From the NCBI GenBank assembly GCA_965213735.1, contig CBDCAB010000006.1, forward strand, positions 992,001 to 1,056,000: 64,000 bases of DNA, given 5' to 3'. The notes beneath the pieces are model-generated. The model was given only the letters and a program-made list of their open reading frames with translations. It made no database searches and had not been told where the DNA came from. The DNA is from CALDTK01 sp965213735 (GTDB taxonomy: Bacteria > Bacteroidota > Bacteroidia > Chitinophagales > Saprospiraceae). This document shows, in pieces, positions 42,444-49,971 of the stretch; position 1 is the stretch's first letter, and each line of letters opens with the position of its first letter. A program made the position numbers and the translations under genes.

Positions 42444-43637
42444 CTATAACTCCCAATTCCGCTCATACAGCAAATATGGTTGAGCCTGCTTCCAATACGC
42501 CTCTAGTTCGGCTTGATAGGTTTCGCGAAAACCTGCCATAGCACCTGTTTCTAAGGCATTGCGCAAGGCCGCAGAACCCGCACATGCATCGAAATGCGCA
42601 GGACGATCTACAAAGGGCTGAACAGGTGTGGTTTTGGCGAAAGCTGAAAGAAGGGACCAATTAATCTGCGTAGGACGAGGCTCAACAGAATCGCGCAAAT
42701 CCCAACCGTAGCACTTATCCCCCTTAAGCTTTGCATACTTCGCACCAGGACGTGCCTCCGGCGTAAACGCAAACCCGCGATCGGGAAAGGCAGGATGACC
42801 CACAACCTGGAAAGGAAAATCTGTACCACGACCAATGCTAGCGATCGTGCCTTCGAAAAAACACAGCGTCGGGTAGAGGTAAATGCTGGCCTGGTTTGGC
42901 AAGTTGGGCGAAGGGCGCACAGGCAATACGTACTCCTCCCCTACCTGATAAGTCGCAACGGGAACAACGGTCAAATCAGCCTGACGCCCCTCCGAAAGCC
43001 AGCCTTCCCCATTGATCATACGCGCCAACTCCCCCACCGTTAGACCGTGCACCACGGGAATAGGATGCATGCCAATAAAGGACTCATACCCGGGCTGGAG
43101 AATAGGTCCATCGATATAGTGGCCATTGGGATTAGGCCGATCAAGTATCAGCACGGGGACACCATATTCCGCACCTGCATCCATGATGTAATGCATCGTA
43201 GAAATGTAGGTGTAGAAGCGGGTGCCAACATCCTGGATATCAAAAAGCACGAGGTCGAGGTCGGCAAACATTTCCTGAGTCGGCCGCTTCGACTTGCCGT
43301 ACAAGGATATTATCGGCAGACCTGTAGCTGCATCAGTTTGGTCGCTGATACGCTCGCCATCACTCGCAAGGCCGCGAAAGCCATGCTCTGGAGCAAAGAC
43401 CTTGAGCACCTCTACCCCACTCGCAAGCAGTCGATCAACGAGATGCTGCTCGCCGCTGAGGGAAGTATGGTTGACCACACAGCCCACCCGCTTGCCTTCT
43501 ACCTCAGCTAGCACCTTATCCCACTGATCGGCGGCGACGGTGATAGCCGGCACCACCTGCGCCTCCGTCGAAGGATTGGCACAAGCACCAAGAAAGATGC
43601 TGAGAAATACTACAAAGGGTTTTAAGTTCACGGCCAC
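42444..43637 (-). CDS. DUF1343 lipoprotein, NamZ-like exo-beta-N-acetylmuramidase
   Basis: 397-aa exported lipoprotein (lipobox SIFLGAC, Cys19) of the DUF1343 family, whose characterised members (NamZ, GH171) release N-acetylmuramic acid from peptidoglycan fragments. Conserved parts are VGCVVNHTSLSG, VFAPEHGFRG, LYGKSKRPT, LVLFDIQDVGTRFYTYISTM, LDRPNPNGHYIDGP and PVVHGLTVGELARMIN. Full length. It would act in the periplasm in cell-wall recycling, in line with the MltA and M23 genes elsewhere in the window. An exact dispersed motif lies at 42631-42644, read as AFAKT. Confidence 0.87.
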   Translation of the reverse strand: MAVNLKPFVVFLSIFLGACANPSTEAQVVPAITVAADQWDKVLAEVEGKRVGCVVNHTSLSGEQHLVDRLLASGVEVLKVFAPEHGFRGLASDGERISDQTDAATGLPIISLYGKSKRPTQEMFADLDLVLFDIQDVGTRFYTYISTMHYIMDAGAEYGVPVLILDRPNPNGHYIDGPILQPGYESFIGMHPIPVVHGLTVGELARMINGEGWLSEGRQADLTVVPVATYQVGEEYVLPVRPSPNLPNQASIYLYPTLCFFEGTIASIGRGTDFPFQVVGHPAFPDRGFAFTPEARPGAKYAKLKGDKCYGWDLRDSVEPRPTQINWSLLSAFAKTTPVQPFVDRPAHFDACAGSAALRNALETGAMAGFRETYQAELEAYWKQAQPYLLYERNWEL

Positions 43638-43728
43638 AGGTTGAGGTGCACTAGGAAGTAATTTTGGCCTGCAGGAAACAGAAACACTAGAACGTAGGCA
43701 CGCCCAGCATTATGCTAGCTGCCTTGAA

Positions 43729-43750
43729 GTAGACTGCTAATACAGTCTAC
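43729..43750. promoter_or_regulatory. Perfect inverted repeat upstream of the exonuclease gene
   Basis: GTAGACTG and CAGTCTAC (8 bp each) separated by CTAATA, 15 nt before the start codon at 43766. There is no T-run, so it looks more like an operator or 5'-UTR hairpin than a terminator. A second small inverted repeat (AGCATTATGCT) lies just upstream at about 43707. Confidence 0.45.
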
Positions 43751-43765
43751 TGGCCTTGAAACACT

Positions 43766-45166
43766 ATGAAAAAATTCGCGGTCGTAGACCTCGAGACGAC
43801 GGGTACACGCCCTTCGCGCGACAAGATTACGGAGATCGCCATAATCCTGCACGAGGATGGGCGGGTCACCCAGCGTTGGAGCTCCTTGATCAACCCCGAG
43901 TGCCAGATCAACACACCCGTGCAAGAATTGACGGGGATCACCAACGAGCTGGTTGCCGAGGCACCCAAGTTTTATGAAGTGGCCAAACAGGTTGTGGAGC
44001 TCACCGAGCATTATGTCTTTGTGGCGCATAACGTCAGGTTTGACTATACATTTTTGCGGGAAGAATTCGCTAGACTCGGCTTCACCTACACGCGCAAGCA
44101 ACTCTGTACGCTGCAACTTGCTCGCAAATCTTACCCTGGCCAGCCATCTTATTCGCTCGGAAAACTCTGCCGCGCCTTAAAAATCGAGCACAGCCGGCAC
44201 CACCGTGCTATGGCTGATGCAGAAGCCACTGCCATTCTGCTCGAACGTTGTCTCGCCCGCCAAGCCGGTGATGCAGCGAGCACGGTGCTAAAAACGGCAA
44301 TGCGTGAGAGCCTCCTTCCAGGTGGGCTTTCACTCAAGCAAGTACACAATCTGCCTGCTGCCTGCGGTGTCTACTACTTTCTCAATCGCTCTGGGCGCGT
44401 CGTGTACGTGGGCAAGTCACAAAATATTCGCCGCCGCGTGCTCGAACACTTTGCGCAGAAAGATGAAAAAGGCAATCGCCTACATCAGCAGGTTCATAGT
44501 GTTCGGTTCGAGCTCACAGGTTCGGAGCTGGTGGCGCTGCTCCACGAGAGCTACGAAATCAAGCGCCTCAAACCAAGTATCAATCGTGCCCAGCTGAGAA
44601 GGTACTTCCCATTCGTGCTCCACCGCACCATATCCGAAGAAGGTGTGTACTGCCTCGAAGTCTGTCGGCCCAGCCCAGAAGACCGGGCGCAGCTGGAAGT
44701 AGTAGCCGAATACGGAAAACTCAGTCGCGCAAAAGGTGCACTCCAATTCATCCAGCGCGAATTCGAGTTGTGTGGCCGACATGTGAACTTAGAAAAAGGC
44801 CGACCAGGATCACCCTGTTTTCACTACCACCTTAAAAGCTGCCTCGGCGTGTGTAAGGGTGAGGAATGCATACAAGAGTATAATAAGCGGGTAGAGCTTG
44901 CAATCTCTCGAGTAAAGACAATTTTTGGAGATGACTTTTTTCTTATCGATGAAGGTCGTACTCCCGAGGAAGAAGCTGTCGTGCTAGTAGAAGGCGGTCG
45001 CTACCGAGGCTATGGCTACCGCCCGAAGCCGAAGCGTCGCGTGAGCAATCCGAACAAGCAAAAGCTCTACAACGTGATTCAGCCTTTCCCGGGCAATCCC
45101 GAAACAGCACGCATTATCCGCAGGTACATGAACGATAAGGAAGATCTGCTCGTGGTCGAAATTTAG
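43766..45166 (+). CDS. DnaQ-like 3'-5' exonuclease fused to GIY-YIG (UvrC/Cho-like) nuclease
   Basis: 466-aa two-nuclease protein. Residues 1-170 form a DEDDh exonuclease: VVDLETTGTRP (8-13), the NTPVQELTGIT segment, HNVRFDYTFL and the final HHRAMADAEA. Residues about 195-280 form a GIY-YIG domain (ACGVYYFLNRSGRVVYVGKSQNIRRRV, ending with HESYEIKRLKPSINR). The tail includes a Cys-containing UvrC-like segment (CFHYHLKSCLGVCKG). Similar fusions are known in actinobacteria and Bacteroidota and are thought to act in DNA repair, possibly as a Cho-type alternative to UvrC. Standalone gene; next gene convergent, 7 bp away. Confidence 0.87.
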   Translation: MKKFAVVDLETTGTRPSRDKITEIAIILHEDGRVTQRWSSLINPECQINTPVQELTGITNELVAEAPKFYEVAKQVVELTEHYVFVAHNVRFDYTFLREEFARLGFTYTRKQLCTLQLARKSYPGQPSYSLGKLCRALKIEHSRHHRAMADAEATAILLERCLARQAGDAASTVLKTAMRESLLPGGLSLKQVHNLPAACGVYYFLNRSGRVVYVGKSQNIRRRVLEHFAQKDEKGNRLHQQVHSVRFELTGSELVALLHESYEIKRLKPSINRAQLRRYFPFVLHRTISEEGVYCLEVCRPSPEDRAQLEVVAEYGKLSRAKGALQFIQREFELCGRHVNLEKGRPGSPCFHYHLKSCLGVCKGEECIQEYNKRVELAISRVKTIFGDDFFLIDEGRTPEEEAVVLVEGGRYRGYGYRPKPKRRVSNPNKQKLYNVIQPFPGNPETARIIRRYMNDKEDLLVVEI

Positions 45167-45173
45167 TAGGTTT

Positions 45174-45983
45174 TTAAAGCTTGCTCAACGTCCCACTCAT
45201 GAGCGTGCTTAGTCGCCGCGCCTCAGTAGCCGCAGCTTCGGCAAAATCTAATCCCCTTGACTTGTAGATGATCCCACGGCTCGAGTTGATGAGCAAACCG
45301 CCTCCAGCGATCGCCCCATGCGCAAGCACGCCAGCTAAATCACCTCCCTGAGCCCCGATACCTGGCACCAGCAGAAACGTCTCCGGCGCTAGTTCGCGGA
45401 TTCGTGCAAACTTTTCAGGTTTGGTGGCGCCTGTGACCAACATCAAATTTTCGGTCGTGCCCCAGCTGATGCACTGCTCAATAACGTGCTCCCACAACTC
45501 CAGCCCATTGGCTAGGCGCTGTTGTTCGAAATCGGCACTGCCTGGATTGCTCGTGAGGCCGAGTACCACTGCCCAATGCCCCTCAACCAAAAAAGGCGCT
45601 ACAGAGTCCTTGCCCATGTAGGGAGCCACTGTCACTGCATCACATCCGAAGCGGGAAAAGAAAGCCTCAGCATAGCGCGTGGAGGTATTGCCGATGTCGC
45701 CGCGTTTAGCATCAGCGATAATGAAATGACTGTCTGGGATGTGCGCACAGGTTTTGGCGAAAGCTGCAAAGCCCTCAGCGCCCAAACACTCAAAGAAGGC
45801 GAGATTGGGCTTGTAGGCAACACAAAAATCAAGTGTGGCATCTATGATCCTGCGGCAAAAATCGAACACACCATCAGGTGTACGCGCAATCCCTTCAGGT
45901 AAGCGATCGAGTACAGGATCGAGACCGACGCATAGCATGGTGCCGCGCTGATCGATATGGTGTTCGAGCGTGTTTCTATCCAT
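45174..45983 (-). CDS. pyrF: Orotidine 5'-phosphate decarboxylase
   Basis: 269-aa type 2 OMP decarboxylase, last step of UMP synthesis. The catalytic lysine/aspartate motif IADAKRGDIGNTSTRYAE and the CVGLDPVLDRLP N-terminus are present, with VTVAPYMGKDSVAPF, LLVPGIGAQGGD and INSSRGI for phosphate binding. Complete and of normal length. Contains an exact dispersed motif at 45751-45764 (AFAKT). Directly followed, 7 bp away, by the convergent nuclease fusion. Confidence 0.93.
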   Translation of the reverse strand: MDRNTLEHHIDQRGTMLCVGLDPVLDRLPEGIARTPDGVFDFCRRIIDATLDFCVAYKPNLAFFECLGAEGFAAFAKTCAHIPDSHFIIADAKRGDIGNTSTRYAEAFFSRFGCDAVTVAPYMGKDSVAPFLVEGHWAVVLGLTSNPGSADFEQQRLANGLELWEHVIEQCISWGTTENLMLVTGATKPEKFARIRELAPETFLLVPGIGAQGGDLAGVLAHGAIAGGGLLINSSRGIIYKSRGLDFAEAAATEARRLSTLMSGTLSKL

Positions 45984-46007
45984 TGCCGCAAGGGTACGGC
46001 GCTGGGA

Positions 46008-46301
46008 CTACTCAGCCGCGTTGTTGGGAGTGATGACGGCTTCTCGGCGCGTATCCAGACCGTTGACAGCGACAATGCCCTTAATCTCAGGCACGCGATT
46101 GTGCACTGCTTCTTCTATGCCAGCACGCATCGTCATCACCGACATGGAGCAGTTGCTGCACGCACCGAGCCAACGGATGTGCAGCCGCATATTGTCATCG
46201 ATATCAACGACCTCGATATTTCCGCCGTCGACAGCAAGGTGTGGACGCACCGTATCTAGCGCTGCGTCTACTTGCTTGAAAAGTGTGGCCTTGTTGCTCA
46301 T
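46008..46301 (-). CDS. NifU-like (Nfu) iron-sulfur cluster scaffold
   Basis: 97-aa Nfu domain protein that carries or delivers Fe-S clusters. The cluster-binding C-x-x-C is in GACSNCSMS (about 47-55), after VRPHLAVDGGNIEVVDID. Complete small-form Nfu. It begins 3 bp after the stop of the mrp gene on the same strand, so scaffold and ATP-dependent carrier are made together, a common pairing for Fe-S assembly. Confidence 0.9.
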   Translation of the reverse strand: MSNKATLFKQVDAALDTVRPHLAVDGGNIEVVDIDDNMRLHIRWLGACSNCSMSVMTMRAGIEEAVHNRVPEIKGIVAVNGLDTRREAVITPNNAAE

Positions 46302-46304
46302 AAG

Positions 46305-47384
46305 CTACTGGACTTCAACGGCACGTGTAGGAGGTAGTGCTTCGTTGCGGATTGCAAGTTGACGCAAAGTTTTTTGCGCGATGGATGTGTAATAAACGGC
46401 TGCCGGATGATTTGGGTTAGTGGCAGGAGGCACGCCAGCGTCACTTGCCTCGCCGATGCCCTGCACCAGCGGCACTTGGCCTAGCAGCATGGAATTAGCT
46501 TTTTTCGCGAGCGCCTTGCCAGCTCCTTTGCCAAACAACTCGTAGCGCCGCTCAGGCATGTCTTCAGGAGTAAACCAAGCCATGTTTTCGATCACGCCCA
46601 ATATCGGCACGTTGACGTTGGGAAGCAAAAACATGTTCATAGCCTTAATAGCGTCATCGAGCGCCACCTGCTGAGGAGTAGTCACCAGTATAGCTCCGGT
46701 CACAGGCACGGTCTGGACGAGCGTGAGCTGAATATCACCTGTGCCTGGCGGAAGATCGACCACCAAAACATCGAGTTCGGGCCATACCACCTCCAGAAAA
46801 AACTGCTTAATGATTCCTGCCAGCCGCGGACCGCGCAACACCACCGCCTGTTCGGGCTCGATGATGCTGCCAATCGATATGCAGGGCATGCCGTAAGCCT
46901 CCAGCGGCACCAGTTTGGGCTTGCCGTACACCTCCTGAACTTTCGGTCGCTGGCCGCGAAGCTTGAGCATGGTTGGAATGCTCGGCCCGTAGAGGTCTGC
47001 ATCAATAAGCCCCACGCGCAGGCCCTGCTGTTTTAGCGAAAGCGCCAAATTAACTGCAACAGTGCTCTTGCCCACACCACCTTTCCCGCTGCCGACTGCA
47101 ATGATGTTGTGCACCTGAGGCAGCGCAGCTGAGGTGTCGCCAGGTTTGGCATCAGTGAGCAACTGCACGTGCACATCGCTGGCTCCGGCTGCTTTTATGG
47201 CCTCTTCACAGGCCGCAATGAGTTGAAATTTCGCCTCTTGCGCAAGGCCTGGCATCACCAACTTAAAGGAGGCCATTTGCTCGCGCACCAGCAGATCGCG
47301 GACGCGGTGCTCAGGCTGGATGGGCCTTCCTGTCAGCGGGTCTTGCACTTTACTCAGCGCGATTAAGACGTCCTCTTTTTGCAT
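46305..47384 (-). CDS. mrp: Mrp/NBP35-family iron-sulfur carrier ATPase
   Basis: 359-aa P-loop ATPase for Fe-S cluster transfer. The N-terminal MIP18/DUF59 domain (VLIALSKVQDPLTGRPI) is followed by the deviant Walker A SGKGGVGKSTVAVNLA (about 98-113), VGLIDADLYGPSIP and VDLPPGTGDIQLT. The C-terminal CxxC that bridges clusters in many homologues is not present at ENMAWFTPEDMPERR; the motif is often absent in Bacteroidota Mrp. Starts with ATG at 47384, 49 bp from the divergent ribF gene, so a short shared promoter region is likely. Confidence 0.9.
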   Translation of the reverse strand: MQKEDVLIALSKVQDPLTGRPIQPEHRVRDLLVREQMASFKLVMPGLAQEAKFQLIAACEEAIKAAGASDVHVQLLTDAKPGDTSAALPQVHNIIAVGSGKGGVGKSTVAVNLALSLKQQGLRVGLIDADLYGPSIPTMLKLRGQRPKVQEVYGKPKLVPLEAYGMPCISIGSIIEPEQAVVLRGPRLAGIIKQFFLEVVWPELDVLVVDLPPGTGDIQLTLVQTVPVTGAILVTTPQQVALDDAIKAMNMFLLPNVNVPILGVIENMAWFTPEDMPERRYELFGKGAGKALAKKANSMLLGQVPLVQGIGEASDAGVPPATNPNHPAAVYYTSIAQKTLRQLAIRNEALPPTRAVEVQ

Positions 47385-47433
47385 GGGGGCGGCAAAGGTA
47401 AGCTTTGAGTTCGACGACTAATTTGCGCGCCGT

Positions 47434-48387
47434 ATGCAAGTGCACCGTAATCTCGAAGCTCTTCCTCCGTTGCGGCGCCCTGTCGTCACTATCGGCAGCT
47501 TTGATGGCGTGCACCTGGGGCACAAAAAGCTGCTCGAGCGCATCCGTCAGCACGCGCGTAGCATAGATGGTGAGAGTGTGCTCGTCACCTTCGATCCCCA
47601 CCCGCGGCACGTGCTGGCCAGTGACGGTCCACCGGTGCGCCTGCTCACCACCACTGCTGAAAAGATTGAGCGTATTGCTGCGCAAGGGATCGACCATGTG
47701 GTGATAGTGGAGTTTTCTCACGCTTTCGCAAAACAAACTGCAACTCAGTATCTCCAAGACTTTCTCTTTGGCCACTTTACGCCGCAAACCGTCGTGATTG
47801 GCTACGACCATCGCTACGGTGCTGGTAGAGAGGGTGATATCGTGCTGCTGCGCAAGCTCGCGGCCGGCGCAGGCGTGGAGGTCGATGAAATTTCAGCACG
47901 TGATATTGATAAAATTGCAGTGTCCAGTACGCGCATCCGGACTGCCATCATGCAAGGGAGGATTCGTGCGGCTAATGCATTGCTCGGCGACCCTTACATG
48001 CTGACCGGAAGGGTCGTTCACGGCGAAGCGATTGGCCGCACGATTGGTTTTCCTACTGCCAATCTCGACCTCGATGCGCCACACAAGCTGCTACCAGCTG
48101 ATGGTGTGTATGCAGTGAGTTGTTCGCGACAGCAGGCGGCGGGACACTATCCAGAAGAGCTGCCCGGCATGCTTTACATCGGCGAACGCCCGAGTCTGGA
48201 AGGCAAACGCCCACGCAGCATCGAGGTCAACCTGCTCAATTTCGATGAAGATCTCTACGGGCAACTTCTGCGAGTCAAGCTCATCGAGCGCATCCGAGAA
48301 GACCGCGCTTTTGACGGTCTCGAGGCCCTGCGCACCCAAATAGAAACCGACCGCCGCGCCACTACCCGCATATTTGCCAAGCTGTGA
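47434..48387 (+). CDS. ribF: Bifunctional riboflavin kinase / FAD synthetase
   Basis: 317-aa enzyme making FMN and FAD. N-terminal nucleotidyltransferase: VTIGSFDGVHLGHKKLL, VTFDPHPRHVL, GYDHRYGAGREGD and SSTRIRTAI. C-terminal riboflavin kinase: GRVVHGEAIGRTIGFPTANLDL and VNLLNFDEDLYG. Complete. Contains a one-base-short version of the dispersed motif at 47722-47734 (AFAKQ). The stop overlaps the GTG start of the next gene (GTGA), so the glycosyltransferase is translationally coupled to it. Confidence 0.93.
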   Translation: MQVHRNLEALPPLRRPVVTIGSFDGVHLGHKKLLERIRQHARSIDGESVLVTFDPHPRHVLASDGPPVRLLTTTAEKIERIAAQGIDHVVIVEFSHAFAKQTATQYLQDFLFGHFTPQTVVIGYDHRYGAGREGDIVLLRKLAAGAGVEVDEISARDIDKIAVSSTRIRTAIMQGRIRAANALLGDPYMLTGRVVHGEAIGRTIGFPTANLDLDAPHKLLPADGVYAVSCSRQQAAGHYPEELPGMLYIGERPSLEGKRPRSIEVNLLNFDEDLYGQLLRVKLIERIREDRAFDGLEALRTQIETDRRATTRIFAKL

Positions 48388-49400
48388 ATGACGCCTCTGT
48401 AGCTGTTGTTATCCTCAACTGGAATGGTGCCCAGCACCTGCAGACCTATCTGCCGAGCGTAGTGGAGCATTCTGCTGGAGCACGAATTATTGTTGCCGAC
48501 AATGGATCGACAGATACGAGCAAGGCTATCGTAGAGCGCTTCGCAGCTGTAGAATGGCTGCCGCTACCACAGAATTATGGCTTTGCCGAAGGGTACAACC
48601 GCGCTCTTGCACTGGTGCAAGCGGATGTTTACGTGCTGCTCAATTCTGATGTGCGGGTGAGTGAAGCCTGGCTGGAGGCACCATTAGCACGCCTGGCTGC
48701 TGATTCGAGCGTTGGGGCGGTGCAGCCCAAGGTGCTGGCGGATGAGCGGCCGCATGAATTCGAGTACGCAGGGGCGGCGGGCGGCTACCTCGACGCGCTC
48801 GGCTATCCTTACTGTCGAGGCAGAATTTTCGCCACCATCGAGCAGGATGAAGGGCAGTACGATGCGCCCGCGCTCATCGACTGGGCTACAGGAGCGTGTT
48901 GTTTTGTGCGAGCATCAGCCTGGCATCAGCTTGGAGGTCTCGATGGCAGCTACTTCGCGCACATGGAGGAGATCGATTTTTGTTGGCGCCTACGCAGAGC
49001 CGGATATACCTGTTGGGTGGAGCCGAGTAGCACCGTTTGTCACCTCGGAGGCGGCACCTTACAATATGCATCTCCGAGGAAGACATTTCTCAACTTTCGC
49101 AATTCGCTCACCACGCTCACTAAAAATGAGTTAGCAGTTTCGCTTCCGCTAAAACTCACTACGCGCTTGCTGCTCGATGGAGCGGCGGGAATGCAATTTG
49201 TCGCGGCGGGGCAAGGTGCCAATCTATGGGCGGTGATGCGAGCCCACGCCGCCTTTTATGCCAAGCTGCCAGGGGTGCTCCGCAATCGTAGGGAACATGC
49301 GGATACAGCAGTCGCGGTGGAGTCGAATGGGCCTGTACACAGTATCGTACTCGCTTACTACCTGCTGGGCAAACGCAGGTTTAGTGAGTTGATCAGCTAA
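48384..49400 (+). CDS. Family 2 glycosyltransferase
   Basis: 338-aa GT2 enzyme (GT-A fold), similar to rhamnosyl- or galactofuranosyl-type transferases of bacterial polysaccharide synthesis. It has VVILNWNGAQHLQTYLP, DNGSTDTS, NYGFAEGYNRAL, the DXD-like NSDVRV, the WATGACCFVRASAWHQLGGLD acceptor segment and HMEEIDFCWRLRRAGY. A C-terminal helical tail with basic residues (RNRREHA) may associate with the membrane. The GTG start at 48384 overlaps the ribF stop. A tRNA pair with its own promoter follows. Donor and acceptor sugars are unknown. Confidence 0.88.
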   Translation: MNDASVAVVILNWNGAQHLQTYLPSVVEHSAGARIIVADNGSTDTSKAIVERFAAVEWLPLPQNYGFAEGYNRALALVQADVYVLLNSDVRVSEAWLEAPLARLAADSSVGAVQPKVLADERPHEFEYAGAAGGYLDALGYPYCRGRIFATIEQDEGQYDAPALIDWATGACCFVRASAWHQLGGLDGSYFAHMEEIDFCWRLRRAGYTCWVEPSSTVCHLGGGTLQYASPRKTFLNFRNSLTTLTKNELAVSLPLKLTTRLLLDGAAGMQFVAAGQGANLWAVMRAHAAFYAKLPGVLRNRREHADTAVAVESNGPVHSIVLAYYLLGKRRFSELIS

Positions 49401-49413
49401 ATTGAGCAGGGCG

Positions 49414-49444
49414 TTGTCTGGGTTGACAGCTTCGCCTACATTTG
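49414..49444 (+). promoter_or_regulatory. Promoter of the tRNA-Val/tRNA-Pro pair
   Basis: TTG at 49414-49416, a 20-nt spacer and TACATTTG at 49437-49444 match the Bacteroidota housekeeping promoter (TTG-N19-21-TAnnTTTG). The first tRNA begins 30 nt after the downstream box. Confidence 0.6.
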
Positions 49445-49474
49445 CAGCCGCTCCGAATTGGGGCGAGCATTTGC

Positions 49475-49552
49475 GGTCCCTTAGCTCAGTTGGTTTAGAG
49501 CGCTGCTTTGACAGAGCAGAGGTCACTGGTTCGAATCCAGTAGGGACCACCA
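49475..49552 (+). tRNA. tRNA-Val (anticodon GAC), CCA encoded
   Basis: Acceptor stem GGTCCCT pairs with AGGGACC, the D-arm is AGCTCAGTTGGTTTAGAGC and the anticodon stem CTGCT/AGCAG holds loop TTGACAG (anticodon GAC). The T-arm contains GGTTCGAATCC, and discriminator A plus CCA is encoded. Confidence 0.93.
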
Positions 49553-49555
49553 GTG

Positions 49556-49629
49556 CGGGATGTAGCGCAGCCCGGTAGCGCACACGCCTGGGGGGCGTGG
49601 GGTCGCAGGTTCGAATCCTGTCATCCCGA
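49556..49629 (+). tRNA. tRNA-Pro (anticodon GGG), CCA not encoded
   Basis: Acceptor stem CGGGATG pairs with CATCCCG, the anticodon stem CACGC/GCGTG holds loop CTGGGGG (anticodon GGG), and the T-arm contains GGTTCGAATCC. The 3' end reads A then CAC, so CCA must be added enzymatically. It begins 3 nt after tRNA-Val and is surely co-transcribed. Confidence 0.93.
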
Positions 49630-49666
49630 CACTTTTGTTGATAGGTAGCTCAGCTAGGTCTGGTTA

Positions 49667-49682
49667 CGCGTGCTTTAGCGCG
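49667..49682. repeat. CGCGCTAAAGCACGCG box, copy 3 (inverted)
   Basis: Exact reverse complement of the box at 41461 and 42403, 44 nt from the palindromic half-copy at 49727. The 571-bp stretch 49401-49971 holds the tRNAs and this repeat composite but no protein gene. Confidence 0.8.
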
Positions 49683-49726
49683 CATAGTTGTGTAGACTAA
49701 AGGGTATTGCTACGGTCCCAATCTTA

Positions 49727-49790
49727 GTTCCGGGTAAACCCTACCCTCTGACAACGACGCCGCTATGCGGCTACGACCATGCTGCGTGAG
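49727..49790 (-). repeat. Palindromic element, partial copy
   Basis: One arm (GTTCCGGGTAAACCC through GACGCCGCTATGCGGCTA) is well preserved; the second arm is degraded. Orientation relative to the upstream ggt gene (minus strand) matches the other copies. Confidence 0.8.
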
Positions 49791-49848
49791 GGCTGGGCGG
49801 CAGTGCACTTCCTGAGGTGCAGTCAAGCACAGGTACCACCTTGAAAAA

Positions 49849-49964
49849 GGCTTACCTCGAGCCGCAGGCAACCCCACCGCCGGAGGCAAAGCGCGTCCTA
49901 TCTGCAGCGCCGCAGGCATCCGCGCCGCAGGCCACCCACCGCCGGAGGCACCCGCGCCGCAGGC
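49849..49964 (-). repeat. GCCTGCGGC array at the 3' end of the ggt gene
   Basis: Several GCCGCAGGC units with GCCGGAGGC variants; on the ggt sense strand it reads GCCTGCGGC and begins 7 nt after the TAG stop. Segment 49877-49917 matches 41139-41179 inverted with a single mismatch. Confidence 0.88.
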
Positions 49965-49971
49965 CCCCCCC

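Noticed and set aside
46305..47384. Mrp-like ATPase as ParA/plasmid partition protein
   Set aside because: The N-terminal DUF59 domain, the adjacent nfu gene and the family motifs fit the Fe-S carrier; no parB or centromere-like repeats.
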